NCBI RefSeq assembly: GCF_025751435.1
Contig: NZ_JAOWKY010000002.1
Coordinates: 248,001 to 312,000, forward strand
Length of the DNA stretch: 64,000 bases
From: Albidovulum marisflavi
GTDB lineage: Bacteria; Pseudomonadota; Alphaproteobacteria; Rhodobacterales; Rhodobacteraceae
Direction: 5' to 3'
The notes beneath the pieces are model-generated. The model saw only the letters and a list, made by a program, of their open reading frames with translations. It had not been told where the DNA came from and ran no database searches. The position numbers and the translations under genes were made by a program. Positions 1-9,253 of the stretch are shown piece after piece; within the stretch, counting starts at the first letter, position 1; the number at the start of each line of letters is the position of its first letter.

Positions 1-20
1 GGGCGAGCGAACGGCTGTAA

Positions 21-38
21 ATATCCCTCTTGGGATAT
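21..38 (-). terminator. possible weak terminator after the luxR-type gene
   Basis: Perfect 7-bp inverted repeat ATATCCC/GGGATAT with a 4-base loop, lying about 35 bases past the stop of the minus-strand regulator. The T run that follows on the minus strand is only three bases, so termination is uncertain. Confidence 0.35.
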
Positions 39-72
39 GTGTTGCGGGGGTGGGACCGAAAAACGGGATCGC

Positions 73-864
73 TCAGGATTTGGTCATTTCAGACAGGAGC
101 AGGTTGAAAAGCTCACCCTGCGAGGAAATGCCAAGCTTGCGGTAGATGTTCTTGCGATGCAGCTTGACGGTGCCCCCCGAGATGGCGATCAGCCGCGCGA
201 TCGCCTCGGTCGAGTGCCCCTTCAGGATCAGGGCCGCGATCTGGCTTTCACGGGGCGACAGGCAGGCGCCCGCGCCCTGGGTCAGAACCTCTTCGATGTT
301 GACGGCAAGCGATCCCGCCTCGCCGGGTTCGTAGCGGTCGAAGTGGCGACGACAAAGCGCCGAAAGCACCGGGAGCACGCGTTTGAGCGCACGCACGTCG
401 ATCGCCGTGAACTCCCGCTCCGCGCCCATGGGACCGATCGAGAAGAACAGCGTCTTGCCGTTGGCCAGGGCGACGAAGATGCCGATCTCGTCCTTCAGCC
501 GGATATGGCTGTAGTAGCTTTGGTAATAGGTCGAGTTGCGGAAGCGGTCCGGCGCGACATCGCGCATGCGGGCGACCGCGTCCCCACGGCCGCTCAGGAA
601 ATATTCCCTGAACGGGTCCAGCAGGTAGGCGCCATCCAGGTAGCGGTCGATCACGATCGCCCGACGCTCGGCGCGGACATTGTCATAGACGTGAACGGGG
701 CGCTTGGCGTTTTCGAAGATCAGCGCAAGGCATCCGTGGAACGGCGCGGTCAGCCGCAGATAGTCGAGCGTCGCCGGCACGAACTCGGCACGACCAACCG
801 CGTCGATCGCCATGGCCAGCGCCTCTTCCGAGGAGACGGCCGGAAAGGATGCTGGTACGTGCAC
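73..864 (-). CDS. LuxR-family transcriptional regulator
   Basis: A 263-residue protein with a C-terminal LuxR/GerE helix-turn-helix (about residues 198-258: LSPRESQIAALILKGHS, then GTVKLHRKNIYRKLGI). The N-terminal 190 residues have no recognisable receiver or autoinducer-binding signature and presumably form a sensory domain of unknown ligand. It is read in the same direction as the dcw genes, 85 bases past the mraY stop, so it may be transcribed by read-through from them, although murD would be expected here in many relatives. The start ATG at 864 is the first in frame. The DNA-binding assignment is secure; the regulon is unknown. Confidence 0.85.
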   Translation of the reverse strand: MHVPASFPAVSSEEALAMAIDAVGRAEFVPATLDYLRLTAPFHGCLALIFENAKRPVHVYDNVRAERRAIVIDRYLDGAYLLDPFREYFLSGRGDAVARMRDVAPDRFRNSTYYQSYYSHIRLKDEIGIFVALANGKTLFFSIGPMGAEREFTAIDVRALKRVLPVLSALCRRHFDRYEPGEAGSLAVNIEEVLTQGAGACLSPRESQIAALILKGHSTEAIARLIAISGGTVKLHRKNIYRKLGISSQGELFNLLLSEMTKS

Positions 865-949
865 GCGCCGCCGCTCCCGGGATTACATGTCCCGATCATA
901 GCCGCCAGCCGCCCGCAGGCAACAGCCCGCAGGCGGAAATTCCGCACGC

Positions 950-2032
950 CTAGCGCAGCTTGAGCGTGGCGAGCCCGATGAGCGCGAGGATCAGAGAAAT
1001 GATCCAGAAGCGGATCACGATCTGCGGCTCGGCCCATCCCTTCTTTTCGAAATGGTGGTGAATCGGCGCCATCAGGAACACGCGCTTGCCGGTGCGCTTG
1101 AAGTAGACGACCTGGATGATCACGCTAAGCGCCTCGACCACGAACAGACCGCCGACGATGGCCAGCACGATTTCGTGCTTGGTCACGACGGCGATCGCCC
1201 CAAGCGCGCCGCCCAGCGCGAGCGAACCGGTATCGCCCATGAAAACCGCCGCGGGCGGCGCATTGTACCAAAGGAAACCAAGCCCGCCCCCGATCAGGGC
1301 CGCACAGAAGATCAGGATCTCGCCGGTGCCGGGAACATAGTGAACCTCAAGGTACTGGGTGAAGTCGACCCGGCCCACGGCGTAGGCGATCACGCCCAGC
1401 GTGGCTGCGGCGATCATCACCGGCATCACCGCCAGACCGTCCAGACCGTCGGTCAGGTTCACGGCGTTCGCGGCCCCCACGATCACGATCATCGCGAAGG
1501 GCACGAAGACGATGCCGAGATTGATCAGCAGGTTCTTGAAGAACGGAACCGCCAGCTGGTTCGTCAGCTCGGCAGGATGCAGCCAGGACGCGGCCGCGCC
1601 GGCAAGCGCCGCGATCGCCAGCCCGATCATGAAGCGCACGCGCGATGACACGCCCTTGGTGTTCTGTTTCGTCACCTTGGCGTAGTCGTCGGCAAAGCCG
1701 ATCAGACCGAAAGCATAGGTCACGAACAGCACGATCCACACATAGGCGTTGTCGAGCCGGGCCCACAGAAGGGTCGCCACCAGGATCGCCGACAGAATCA
1801 GCAAGCCCCCCATGGTCGGCGTTCCGGCCTTGGCGAAGTGGGTCTGCGGTCCGTCGTTGCGGATCGGCTGGCCCTTCTTCTGCTTGCGCCTGAGCAGGTT
1901 GATCAGCGGCTTGCCGAACAGGAAGCCGAACAGCAGCGCCGTGAAGAAGGCGCCGCCCGCCCGGAACGTGATGTAGCGGAAGAGGTTGAAAACATCCCCG
2001 CCATCCGAGAGGCGCTCAAGCCAATAAAGCAT
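950..2032 (-). CDS. mraY: phospho-N-acetylmuramoyl-pentapeptide-transferase
   Basis: Integral membrane enzyme (360 residues, the usual length) that transfers phospho-MurNAc-pentapeptide from UDP to undecaprenyl phosphate, giving lipid I. Family motifs are visible: [15 protein letters not shown] with the catalytic Asp pair, [25 protein letters not shown] and the histidine-rich [13 protein letters not shown] near the C-terminus, separated by about ten hydrophobic segments. The start codon directly abuts the murF stop, so it is the last peptidoglycan gene of this operon in the window. Assignment is essentially certain. Confidence 0.98.
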   Translation of the reverse strand: MLYWLERLSDGGDVFNLFRYITFRAGGAFFTALLFGFLFGKPLINLLRRKQKKGQPIRNDGPQTHFAKAGTPTMGGLLILSAILVATLLWARLDNAYVWIVLFVTYAFGLIGFADDYAKVTKQNTKGVSSRVRFMIGLAIAALAGAAASWLHPAELTNQLAVPFFKNLLINLGIVFVPFAMIVIVGAANAVNLTDGLDGLAVMPVMIAAATLGVIAYAVGRVDFTQYLEVHYVPGTGEILIFCAALIGGGLGFLWYNAPPAAVFMGDTGSLALGGALGAIAVVTKHEIVLAIVGGLFVVEALSVIIQVVYFKRTGKRVFLMAPIHHHFEKKGWAEPQIVIRFWIISLILALIGLATLKLR

Positions 2033-3481
2033 CTAGTCGGTTCCCCGCGTTTCGTAGGCGACCGGTTGCCCGAGTTTCCTCAGGCCGTCAACAACCATGC
2101 TGACTTTCGACCCTTTCGATCCCTTGACCAGAACCACATCGCCCGCATCCACGATCTGATGCGAACGCTGCGCCAGTTCAGCCGCCGTTTCGTGCCATTC
2201 GCCGCGCTTCGTCGCCGGAAGCGCGGTCCAAAGATGGCGCATGCGCGGTCCGACGCAGTGAATCAGGTGAAGGCCCGCGATCATGGGGTGGCGAGCCAGG
2301 TCGGCGTGCAGCGCCGCCTCGGTCGGCCCGAGTTCAAGCATGTCGCCCAGTATGGCGATGCGCCGTCCCTCGTATCGCCGGCCCACGCCATCGCGGGGCA
2401 GAGACGCGCCCAGCACATCCAGCGCCGCCGCCATGGAGGCGGGATTGGCGTTGAAGGCGTCGTCGATAAGGTCGAAGGACAGCGTTTCGTCCACGATGTC
2501 CAGCTGGATGCGTTCGCGCGTCCCGCGCCCCGCGGGCGGAGCCCACAGGCCAAGATCGCAGGCAGCGATCGCCGGATCGGCGCCAAGCGCGGCTGCGGCG
2601 GCCAGCACGCCAAGCGCGTTGGCGGCAAAGTGCCGGCCCGCCGTCCGAAGCTTGAACAGCACCACCTGCCCGGTGTGTTCGGCCTTCACGACGGTTGCAT
2701 CCTGCGACAGCGTAACGGACACAAGGCGCCAATCGTCATCCGCTTCGGCACCGAAACGGATCGTCCGCGCCGCGATCGCGGCGGCATCGGCAAGGATCGG
2801 CGTCACGGAAAGCCCCGAGGGGATGACCGCGATGCCACCGCGCTCAAGTCCTTCGAAGATCGCGGCTTTTTCCCGCGCGATCCCCTCGACGCCATCTTCA
2901 AAGGCTTCTAGGTGCACGGGCGCGACCGTCGTGATCATCGCTACGTGCGGTCGCGCGATACGCGACAGCGGCGCAATCTCGCCCGGGTGGTTCATGCCGA
3001 TCTCGATCACGGCGAAATCGGCGTCTCGGGGCAGGCGCGCAAGCGTCAGCGGCACCCCCCAGTGATTGTTGTAGCTCGCTTCCGCGGCGTGGACCTTGCC
3101 CTGCGCGGCAAGCACCGCGCGCAGCATTTCCTTGGTCGAGGTCTTTCCGACCGAGCCCGTGACCGCGACGACCCGCGCGGAGGATCTGGCCCGGCCCGCG
3201 CGGCCAAGCGCTTCGAGCGCCTCCAGAACGTCGGGCACGATCAGCAGCGGCGCGTCGTCGTCACACCCCTCGGGGATGCGGGATACGAAGGCCGCCGCCG
3301 CCCCCTTCTTCAAGGCGTCGGCGACAAAGTCATGCCCGTCGCGAACGTCCTTCAAGGCGACGAAAAGATCGCCCGGCTGCAGGGTACGCGTGTCGATCGA
3401 GACGCCCGTCGCGGCGAAATCGCGTGTTGCACGGCCGCCGGTCGCGGCCTCTGCCTCTGACGCTGTCCAGATAGGTTCCAT
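2033..3481 (-). CDS. murF: UDP-N-acetylmuramoyl-tripeptide--D-alanyl-D-alanine ligase
   Basis: Cytoplasmic Mur ligase (482 residues) that adds D-Ala-D-Ala to UDP-MurNAc-tripeptide using ATP. It shows the three-domain Mur layout: the N-terminal substrate domain, a central ATPase domain with P-loop VTGSVGKTSTKEML, YNNHWGVPLTL and EIGMNHPGEI, and a C-terminal domain with DDAFNANPASM and GDMLELG. The start ATG shares one base with the murE stop, and the stop abuts mraY, indicating co-transcription and probably coupled translation. Confidence 0.97.
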   Translation of the reverse strand: MEPIWTASEAEAATGGRATRDFAATGVSIDTRTLQPGDLFVALKDVRDGHDFVADALKKGAAAAFVSRIPEGCDDDAPLLIVPDVLEALEALGRAGRARSSARVVAVTGSVGKTSTKEMLRAVLAAQGKVHAAEASYNNHWGVPLTLARLPRDADFAVIEIGMNHPGEIAPLSRIARPHVAMITTVAPVHLEAFEDGVEGIAREKAAIFEGLERGGIAVIPSGLSVTPILADAAAIAARTIRFGAEADDDWRLVSVTLSQDATVVKAEHTGQVVLFKLRTAGRHFAANALGVLAAAAALGADPAIAACDLGLWAPPAGRGTRERIQLDIVDETLSFDLIDDAFNANPASMAAALDVLGASLPRDGVGRRYEGRRIAILGDMLELGPTEAALHADLARHPMIAGLHLIHCVGPRMRHLWTALPATKRGEWHETAAELAQRSHQIVDAGDVVLVKGSKGSKVSMVVDGLRKLGQPVAYETRGTD

Positions 3482-4962
3482 CAGATTTTCCCGTCCAGCG
3501 CCGCGACCGCCACGCTTGCCTGTTCGGCGTCATCGAAGGGGTAGATGTCGTTGCCGATGATCTGCCCGGTTTCGTGCCCCTTGCCCGCAATCAGAAGCGC
3601 ATCGCCCGGATGCAGCGCGTCCACGCCGCGCAGGATCGCCTCGGCCCGGTCCGCGACCTCGGTCGCCTCGGGGCAGCCTGCCATGACCTCGGAGCGGATC
3701 GCCGCCGGATCCTCGCTGCGGGGGTTGTCGTCCGTCACGATCACAACGTCGGCGAATTGCGCCGCCGCCTGTCCCATCAGCGGGCGCTTCAGCCGGTCGC
3801 GGTCCCCGCCCGCCCCGAAGACGCAGACGATGCGCCCCAAGACATGGGGCCGAAGCGATTGCAGCGCCGAGGCCAGCGCGCCAGGCTTGTGCGAATAGTC
3901 GACGAACACCGTCGCCCCGTTTTCGCGCTTGGCGGCCAATTCCATCCGCCCGCGCACCGTCGTCAGGTCATGCAGCGTTTTGAAGACGGCTTCGGGTTCT
4001 TCGCCGCCAGCGATGGCAAGCCCCGCGGCGGCCAGCACGTTTTCGGCCTGAAAGCCGCCGATCAGAGCCAGACGCACCAGATGGGGCGCACCCTTCCAAG
4101 TGAACCGCAGGTCCTGGCCCGTGGCGTCGAAGCGCTGCGAGGCGATGCAAAGATCCGCGACCGGGGTCCGCCCGACCGTGATCAGGTCAAGCCCGCGACC
4201 GCCGGCGATCTTGGCGACCTCGCGCCCGCGGGCATCGTCTATGTTGATCACGGCGGTCGCGTCATCGGGCAGCACCCGGTTGAACAGCCCCGCCTTGGCC
4301 GCGAAATACTCCTCGAAGGTCGCGTGATAATCCAGGTGGTCCTGGCTGAAGTTCGTGAAGGCCCCCGCCTTCAGGTTCACCCCGTCAAGCCGCCCCTGAT
4401 CCAGCCCATGCGAAGACGCCTCCATCGCCGTGTGGGTTATGCCGGCGTCGACCATGTCCGCCAGGACGCGGTGAAGCGTGATCGGCTCGGGCGTGGTGTG
4501 TGCCAGGGGCGCCGTGTAGTCGCCCAGAACCCCCATCGTTCCCAGGTTCGCCGCCGACAGCCCAAGCGCCTGCCAGATCTGTCGCGTGAAGGTCGCAACC
4601 GAGGTCTTCCCCGAAGTGCCCGTCACCGCCACGACGGTTTCGGGCTGACGCCCAAACCACAGCGCCGCGGCGAAGGCCAGGGCATGGCGCGGGTCCTCGG
4701 TCAGGACGACGGCCGCGGTCGACCCTGCAAGTTCCGCCGCCGCGATCTCGGCCCCCTTGCGGTCGGTCAGGATCGCGCCCGCGCCCATTCTCAGAGCATA
4801 CTGGATGAATTCGCCGCCATGCACCCGGCTTCCGGGCAGGGCCGCGAACAGGTAGCCGGGCTTGACAACCCGGCTGTCGACCGCAAGTCCCGTTACCCGC
4901 GCCTCGCGCCCGGCTTGCGCTGTCAGCCCAAGTTCCGCCAGCGATTTCGTCGCGCTCGTCAT
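3481..4962 (-). CDS. murE: UDP-N-acetylmuramoyl-L-alanyl-D-glutamate--2,6-diaminopimelate ligase
   Basis: Mur ligase that adds meso-diaminopimelate to UDP-MurNAc-dipeptide. The P-loop VTGTSGKTSVATFTRQ and the DNPR motif (TDDNPRSEDP), which recognises meso-DAP rather than lysine, are both present. I place the start at ATG 4962 (MTSATKSLAELGL); an in-frame GTG six codons upstream (4980) is possible but gives an atypical N-terminus. Only about 20 bases separate it from ftsI, so it belongs to the same operon. Confidence 0.96.
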   Translation of the reverse strand: MTSATKSLAELGLTAQAGREARVTGLAVDSRVVKPGYLFAALPGSRVHGGEFIQYALRMGAGAILTDRKGAEIAAAELAGSTAAVVLTEDPRHALAFAAALWFGRQPETVVAVTGTSGKTSVATFTRQIWQALGLSAANLGTMGVLGDYTAPLAHTTPEPITLHRVLADMVDAGITHTAMEASSHGLDQGRLDGVNLKAGAFTNFSQDHLDYHATFEEYFAAKAGLFNRVLPDDATAVINIDDARGREVAKIAGGRGLDLITVGRTPVADLCIASQRFDATGQDLRFTWKGAPHLVRLALIGGFQAENVLAAAGLAIAGGEEPEAVFKTLHDLTTVRGRMELAAKRENGATVFVDYSHKPGALASALQSLRPHVLGRIVCVFGAGGDRDRLKRPLMGQAAAQFADVVIVTDDNPRSEDPAAIRSEVMAGCPEATEVADRAEAILRGVDALHPGDALLIAGKGHETGQIIGNDIYPFDDAEQASVAVAALDGKI

Positions 4963-4985
4963 CGTCGAGGGCCCCCGCACCCGGT

Positions 4986-6770
4986 TCAGTTGCTGACGAG
5001 TGTTACTCCGCTCTCGGGGGAAGGTTCAACCTCGGGTCTGAGCCCCATGAGCGGCGCGACGCGCCGAATGATTTCCGCCGCGACAGGCACTGCGGTCCAG
5101 CCGGCGGTGCGCCGGGGCTCGGAGCCCGAGGTTTCAACCGGTTCGTCCAGGGAAACCACCAGCACGTATTGCGGATCATGCGCGGGGAAGACCGAGGCGA
5201 AGGTGGCCATCACCTTGTCCTTGTAGTAGCCGCCCCCGTTCGGCAGCGGCTTGTCCGCCGTCCCGGTCTTACCGCCCACGGCGTAGCCCGGCACCTCGGC
5301 GAAGGTGGCGGTTCCGCGTACGACCACTGCGCGCAGCATTCCGCGGATCTCGGTCGAGGTTTGTTCGGACACGATGCGCGCACCGGTCTTGGGCGCCTTG
5401 GCGCGCAACAGCGTGGGCGTCACCCGCGTCCCGCCATTGACCATGCCGGCATAGGCCGCCGCGAGATGCAGGGGGCTTGCCGATAGGCCGTGACCGTAGG
5501 AAACCGTCATCGTCGTGATCTCGGGCCATTTCTTGGGCACGATTGGCCGCGCCGAGGCCGCCTCGGCCAGTTCCACGGCCGTCGGCTCGAAGAAGCCCAG
5601 GGACTTCAGGAACTCCTGCTGGCGCTCGGCGCCGATCTGCTGGGCAATATGCGCGGTGCCGATGTTCGAAGACTTGATGATCACGTCGCGGACCGTCAGC
5701 GATGGCCCGTAATTGTGGAAATCGCGGATCCGGAACTTGCCCCAGACCATCGGGCTTTGCGTTTCCACCCTGGTTTCCGGATTGACGAGCCCGATATCCA
5801 GCGCCTGTCCAACCGCGAATATCTTGAAGGTGGAGCCAAGTTCGTAGACGCCCTGGACCGAACGATTGAACAGCGGGCTGTCGCCTGCGTCACCCTTCGT
5901 CAGCGGTGCGGGCCGGTCGTTGGGGTCGAAATCGGGAAGCGAGGCGAGCGAGATGATCTCGCCCGTGTCGACCTTCATCAGGACCGCCGCGGCGCCCTTG
6001 GCGTTCATCAGCTTCATGCCGCCGTCCAGAACCTCTTCCACCGTCGACTGCACGGTCAGGTCCAGCGACAGCTCCAGCGGCGCGCCGCCATTGGCCGGGT
6101 CGCGCAGCCAACCGTCGAAGGTGCGCTCCACCCCGGCCGTTCCGATGACCTCGGCCGAAGCCACGCCTTCGCGCCCGAAGCTCGCGCCGCCCAGGACATG
6201 GGCCGCGATGGAGCCGTTCGGATAAAGTCGCATCTCGCGGGGCCCGAACAGAAGGCCGGGGTCGCCGATCTCATGCACCAACTGCATCTGTTCGGGCGAT
6301 ATCTTCTTCTTGATCCACAGGAACTTGCGCGATCCCGTGAAGTCCTTGACCAGCTTCTGCTCGTCCAGGTCGGGGAAGATCATCGCCAGCCCCTTGGCCG
6401 CGCGCGCGGGGTCGACCATCAGCTGAGGCTGGGCATAGAGCGCGTGGGTCACAAGGTTCGTTGCAAGGACCCTGCCGCGCCGGTCCACGATGTCGGCCCG
6501 CTGCGCCAGGATCGAGGCGCCAGAGGCGACCGCCTGAGGTTCCTCCGGCTCGGTTGTCGCCAGGACCCCCATGCGGATCCCCACCACGCAGAACACGGCA
6601 AAGAACGCGGCACCCAGAAGAAGAAGCCGGCCTTCGGCTCGCGCGCGGGCCTTGTCGCGCATGGCCTCGTGCCGTTCGCGGACGTTCGCGCGCTCGATGT
6701 CATCGGGGTTCTCGCCCTTGGCGCGGGCCGAAAGGATGCGGGCAAGCGGGCGAAGCGGCGTCCGGATCAT
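4986..6770 (-). CDS. ftsI: peptidoglycan D,D-transpeptidase FtsI (PBP3)
   Basis: Septal class B penicillin-binding protein (594 residues) that cross-links peptidoglycan during division. It has an N-terminal cytoplasmic tail, one membrane anchor (about residues 48-72, LLLLGAAFFAVFCVVGIRM), a PBP-dimerisation region, and a transpeptidase domain with the active-site triad GSTFK (SxxK), SSN (SxN) and KTGTA. The start overlaps the ftsL stop by four bases. It should work with FtsL, FtsW and FtsQ at mid-cell. Confidence 0.97.
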   Translation of the reverse strand: MIRTPLRPLARILSARAKGENPDDIERANVRERHEAMRDKARARAEGRLLLLGAAFFAVFCVVGIRMGVLATTEPEEPQAVASGASILAQRADIVDRRGRVLATNLVTHALYAQPQLMVDPARAAKGLAMIFPDLDEQKLVKDFTGSRKFLWIKKKISPEQMQLVHEIGDPGLLFGPREMRLYPNGSIAAHVLGGASFGREGVASAEVIGTAGVERTFDGWLRDPANGGAPLELSLDLTVQSTVEEVLDGGMKLMNAKGAAAVLMKVDTGEIISLASLPDFDPNDRPAPLTKGDAGDSPLFNRSVQGVYELGSTFKIFAVGQALDIGLVNPETRVETQSPMVWGKFRIRDFHNYGPSLTVRDVIIKSSNIGTAHIAQQIGAERQQEFLKSLGFFEPTAVELAEAASARPIVPKKWPEITTMTVSYGHGLSASPLHLAAAYAGMVNGGTRVTPTLLRAKAPKTGARIVSEQTSTEIRGMLRAVVVRGTATFAEVPGYAVGGKTGTADKPLPNGGGYYKDKVMATFASVFPAHDPQYVLVVSLDEPVETSGSEPRRTAGWTAVPVAAEIIRRVAPLMGLRPEVEPSPESGVTLVSN

Positions 6771-7120
6771 TCGCTGCCCCCCGTGATCGCGATGGCGTCC
6801 ACTGCCTCGCTCACCGGCAGAAGGCTCAGACCGGGGTAGGAAACCTCGCGCACGTCGCCGAACTGTCGCGGCTCCATCGGCAGAAGGCCCAAGCGCGCAA
6901 AGTTGATGTCAGCCAGGACTCTGAGGCGGTCAGGCCTGTTCAGATACGCCCATTCCGCCTTCAGGACGCCAACACGTTCGCGCAGGTCCGCGATCTCGGA
7001 CTGAAGCTTTCGCGCCTCAGCCAGTTCGGCCTGGGTCCGGTAGTTTTCCCGGTAAGCCCAGAAGGCGAGTCCCATCACGGCGAAGGCGGTCAGAACGTAA
7101 AGCAGGCTGCGCATGATCAA
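6767..7120 (-). CDS. ftsL: cell division protein FtsL
   Basis: A 117-residue bitopic protein with an N-terminal transmembrane helix (residues 3-22) followed by a leucine/glutamate-rich coiled coil (about 30-65). Sequence conservation in FtsL is low, so the call leans on topology and on the invariant position between rsmH and ftsI. It overlaps both neighbours by four bases. Expected role: scaffold of the FtsQLB subcomplex that activates septal peptidoglycan synthesis. Confidence 0.88.
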   Translation of the reverse strand: MIMRSLLYVLTAFAVMGLAFWAYRENYRTQAELAEARKLQSEIADLRERVGVLKAEWAYLNRPDRLRVLADINFARLGLLPMEPRQFGDVREVSYPGLSLLPVSEAVDAIAITGGSE

Positions 7121-8103
7121 AGCCCCATCAGCGCGGGTTTCGGAAGGCCAAGCGCAGAGCGGTCGGCGGGTTCGGCGGGAGCGTCGGTGCGGATGCCGAC
7201 GCGCAAAAGCGCGGATCGGGCGCGCGGGTTTTCGGCCAGCTCCTGCTCATCCGGCCCGATGGCGCGCCGCGTGAGCAGCGTGAAGGCCGGGGCGCGGGCT
7301 TCGCGGGCGGGTGCGTAGCGGCTGCCCTGCCCCTCGCCGCCCGAGCGCTGCTGGAAAAAGCGCTTCACGATGCGGTCCTCAAGCGAGTGAAAGCTGACGA
7401 CGGCCAGCTTTCCGCCGGGCTTCAGCGCACGCTCTGCCGCTTCCAGCCCCTTGACGAGCTGCCCGAACTCGTCGTTCACGGCGATCCGCAGTGCCTGGAA
7501 GCTGCGGGTTGCGGGATGGCTTTGGCCGGGCTTCGGACGCGGAAGGCAACGTTCGATCACGGCCACAAGCTCAAGCGTCCGGGAAAAGGGACGCGCGGCC
7601 GCGATCGCCCTTGCGATCCGGCGCGATGCGCGTTCTTCGCCGTAGTGATAAAGGATGTCGGCGATCTCCGCCTCGGTCGCGGTGTTGACCAGGTCCGCGG
7701 CGGTCGGTCCGCTGTCAGCCATCCGCATGTCCAGGGGGCCGTCCTTCTGGAACGAGAACCCGCGCTCTGCCTGATCAAGCTGCATCGAGGAGACGCCCAG
7801 ATCCAGCACGACACCATCGACAGGCACGCCCGCAAGGTCGTCCAGGTCGGAGAACGTACCCTCGACCAGCGTCAGGCGGTCCCCGAACGCGCCCGCCCAA
7901 GGCTTGGAAAGTTCGAAAACGCTGGGATCGCGGTCGATGCCGATGACCTTTTCCGCACCGGCCGCCAGCAGGCCCCGCGCATAACCGCCTGCGCCGAAGG
8001 TGCCGTCAACCCAAACCCCAAAGACAGGAGCGACCGCCTTTAGCAGCGGCCGCAGCAGAACGGGTTTGTGGGGGGCATCACCTGGAGAAGGAGCATTGGC
8101 CAT
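7117..8103 (-). CDS. rsmH: 16S rRNA (cytosine(1402)-N(4))-methyltransferase
   Basis: SAM-dependent methyltransferase (328 residues, formerly MraW) that modifies C1402 in the ribosomal P site. Motifs: [10 protein letters not shown] at the N-terminus, [14 protein letters not shown] and GIDRDPSVF (SAM binding), [19 protein letters not shown], and [11 protein letters not shown] near the end. It lies three bases after mraZ and overlaps ftsL by four bases, the conserved dcw order. Confidence 0.97.
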   Translation of the reverse strand: MANAPSPGDAPHKPVLLRPLLKAVAPVFGVWVDGTFGAGGYARGLLAAGAEKVIGIDRDPSVFELSKPWAGAFGDRLTLVEGTFSDLDDLAGVPVDGVVLDLGVSSMQLDQAERGFSFQKDGPLDMRMADSGPTAADLVNTATEAEIADILYHYGEERASRRIARAIAAARPFSRTLELVAVIERCLPRPKPGQSHPATRSFQALRIAVNDEFGQLVKGLEAAERALKPGGKLAVVSFHSLEDRIVKRFFQQRSGGEGQGSRYAPAREARAPAFTLLTRRAIGPDEQELAENPRARSALLRVGIRTDAPAEPADRSALGLPKPALMGL

Positions 8104-8106
8104 GCG

Positions 8107-8613
8107 TCACGCCTTCTGCGGCAGGGGCGGGAGAAGACTTCTGGGGTCGAAGTCCTCGGGATACTGGTCGGAAAGCTGCTGGCTGCGGCGCGCGGCTTTT
8201 TCCTCGTAGGCGGCGGGGCTCCAGATGCGGAAATAGTCGCCCGCAGAGATGAAGAAGGCTTCCCCCTGCAGGCCCACCTTTTCGCGCAGCTTCTGCGGAA
8301 TTGTCAGGCGGCCATCGTCGTCGATCTGGGTTTCCAGCGACTGACCGTACATCCGCTCTTCGACCAACAGGCGTTCGGTTGATCCGCGCTGCATCAGCGC
8401 GATCTGTTCGTCCATCTCGTGCACGGCTTCCATGGAGAAGACTTCAAGCCAGTTCTGGCTGTCGGGGCCGTAGACGATGACGATGTTGGGGCGCAGGCCC
8501 TCTTTCCAATCGGGATCGGATGCCTCGATGACGCGGCGGAAGGGGGCGGGAATGGAAACGCGACCCTTCGCGTCCACCTTGAACGTATCCGACCCTCTGA
8601 ACCTGCGTGCCAC
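8107..8613 (-). CDS. mraZ: transcriptional regulator MraZ
   Basis: A 168-residue protein with two tandem SpoVT/AbrB-like MraZ modules, marked by DAKGRVSIPAPFR (about residues 15-27) and DDDGRLTIPQKLR (about 97-109). In other bacteria MraZ binds direct repeats upstream of its own gene and controls the dcw cluster. It is the first gene of the operon here and is preceded by a 640-base leader containing repeat groups that fit such boxes (see separate entries). Confidence 0.97.
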   Translation of the reverse strand: MARRFRGSDTFKVDAKGRVSIPAPFRRVIEASDPDWKEGLRPNIVIVYGPDSQNWLEVFSMEAVHEMDEQIALMQRGSTERLLVEERMYGQSLETQIDDDGRLTIPQKLREKVGLQGEAFFISAGDYFRIWSPAAYEEKAARRSQQLSDQYPEDFDPRSLLPPLPQKA

Positions 8614-8694
8614 CGGCCCGCGCTCCTGCTACTACCCCTCCCCCAGATATCGTCGCCAGCAAGCGGACCAGTTCCGGTCCCCTGGAACGACAAC

Positions 8695-8728
8695 GGCGGA
8701 TCGGGCTGCTGCCACTGCCCGATCCGCC
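8695..8728 (-). other. strong 12-bp hairpin in the mraZ leader
   Basis: Perfect inverted repeat GGCGGATCGGGC (8695-8706) and GCCCGATCCGCC (8717-8728) around a 10-base loop, about 80 bases upstream of the mraZ start. It has no T run on either side, so it is not a plain intrinsic terminator. It could be an attenuator, an RNase-processing stem or the 3' stem of a leader-derived sRNA. Confidence 0.65.
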
Positions 8729-8892
8729 GCCCTCGTTCCCACTACTGGGTTGTCCGACTGCCCTGCCACCTGGGGGATGTCTGCTCGCATGAGCGCCGGA
8801 TCTCGTCGTTCGATGAAGCGGGTGCCTGTATGAAACCTGACTTCTGCCGTTTGGGTCTTTTCGCCCTTAGAGCCCGTCTTCATCCGTAAACA

Positions 8893-8917
8893 AGGGATGC
8901 CATGGGAATTCATGGGA
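8893..8917 (+). promoter_or_regulatory. candidate MraZ box A (three repeats)
   Basis: Three GGGA-containing pentamers at exact 10-base spacing: AGGGA at 8893, TGGGA at 8903 and TGGGA at 8913. This is the TGGGN-N5 pattern known for MraZ operators. They read on the plus strand, opposite to mraZ. Confidence 0.6.
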
Positions 8918-9071
8918 AGCAAGAGAAATCTGGCCCTGAGAACCAAGGAAACACGCGTGGAAAGCGCGGATAAATAGCAGAGGCAGCCGCTTTGAACGCC
9001 ACCCTCTGGCATAAATTGGGGTAGGAACATTTCACAGCACAACATATGGAACAACGAGAGCATCAGATTAC

Positions 9072-9086
9072 TCCCATTAAATCCCA
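9072..9086 (-). promoter_or_regulatory. candidate MraZ box B (two repeats)
   Basis: Two TGGGA pentamers on the minus strand (plus-strand TCCCA at 9072-9076 and 9082-9086), 10 bases apart and in the orientation of mraZ. They sit in an AT-rich stretch upstream of mraZ. Confidence 0.55.
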
Positions 9087-9206
9087 AAAATTTTCTGGAT
9101 CAGTTCGACAGGGCCCGAAAATCGGCAGCCGGATATCGATATTCTGCCTAGGATTTCGCCGTCCGTATGTGATTCGCCAACGCATCCGACACAGGACGGG
9201 CGTTAT

Positions 9207-9251
9207 TCCCATAAGATCCCATTCGCGCTGCAGCGTTCCCGTGATTTCCCG
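9207..9251 (-). promoter_or_regulatory. candidate MraZ box C (four in-phase repeats)
   Basis: Minus-strand CGGGA, CGGGA, TGGGA and TGGGA (plus-strand TCCCG at 9247 and 9237, TCCCA at 9217 and 9207), all in one 10-base phase, with only the unit at 9227 degenerate. The group starts directly past the mrp stop codon and reads toward mraZ. Confidence 0.6.
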
Positions 9252-9253
9252 GA

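Larger units (their letters stand above)
8614..9253 (-). promoter_or_regulatory. long mraZ leader / dcw promoter region
   Basis: No credible protein gene. The 640 bases hold three groups of 10-bp-phased GGGA repeats, a 12-bp perfect hairpin and AT-rich stretches around 8990-9100, where a promoter could lie. In Rhodobacter sphaeroides the mraZ 5' UTR yields the sRNA UpsM; the length and structure here would allow a counterpart, but that is inference. No exact -35/-10 pair could be fixed by eye. Confidence 0.6.

Noticed and set aside
8695-8728. Intrinsic terminator upstream of mraZ
   Set aside because: The stem is strong, but no T run follows on either strand; listed only as a hairpin of unknown role.
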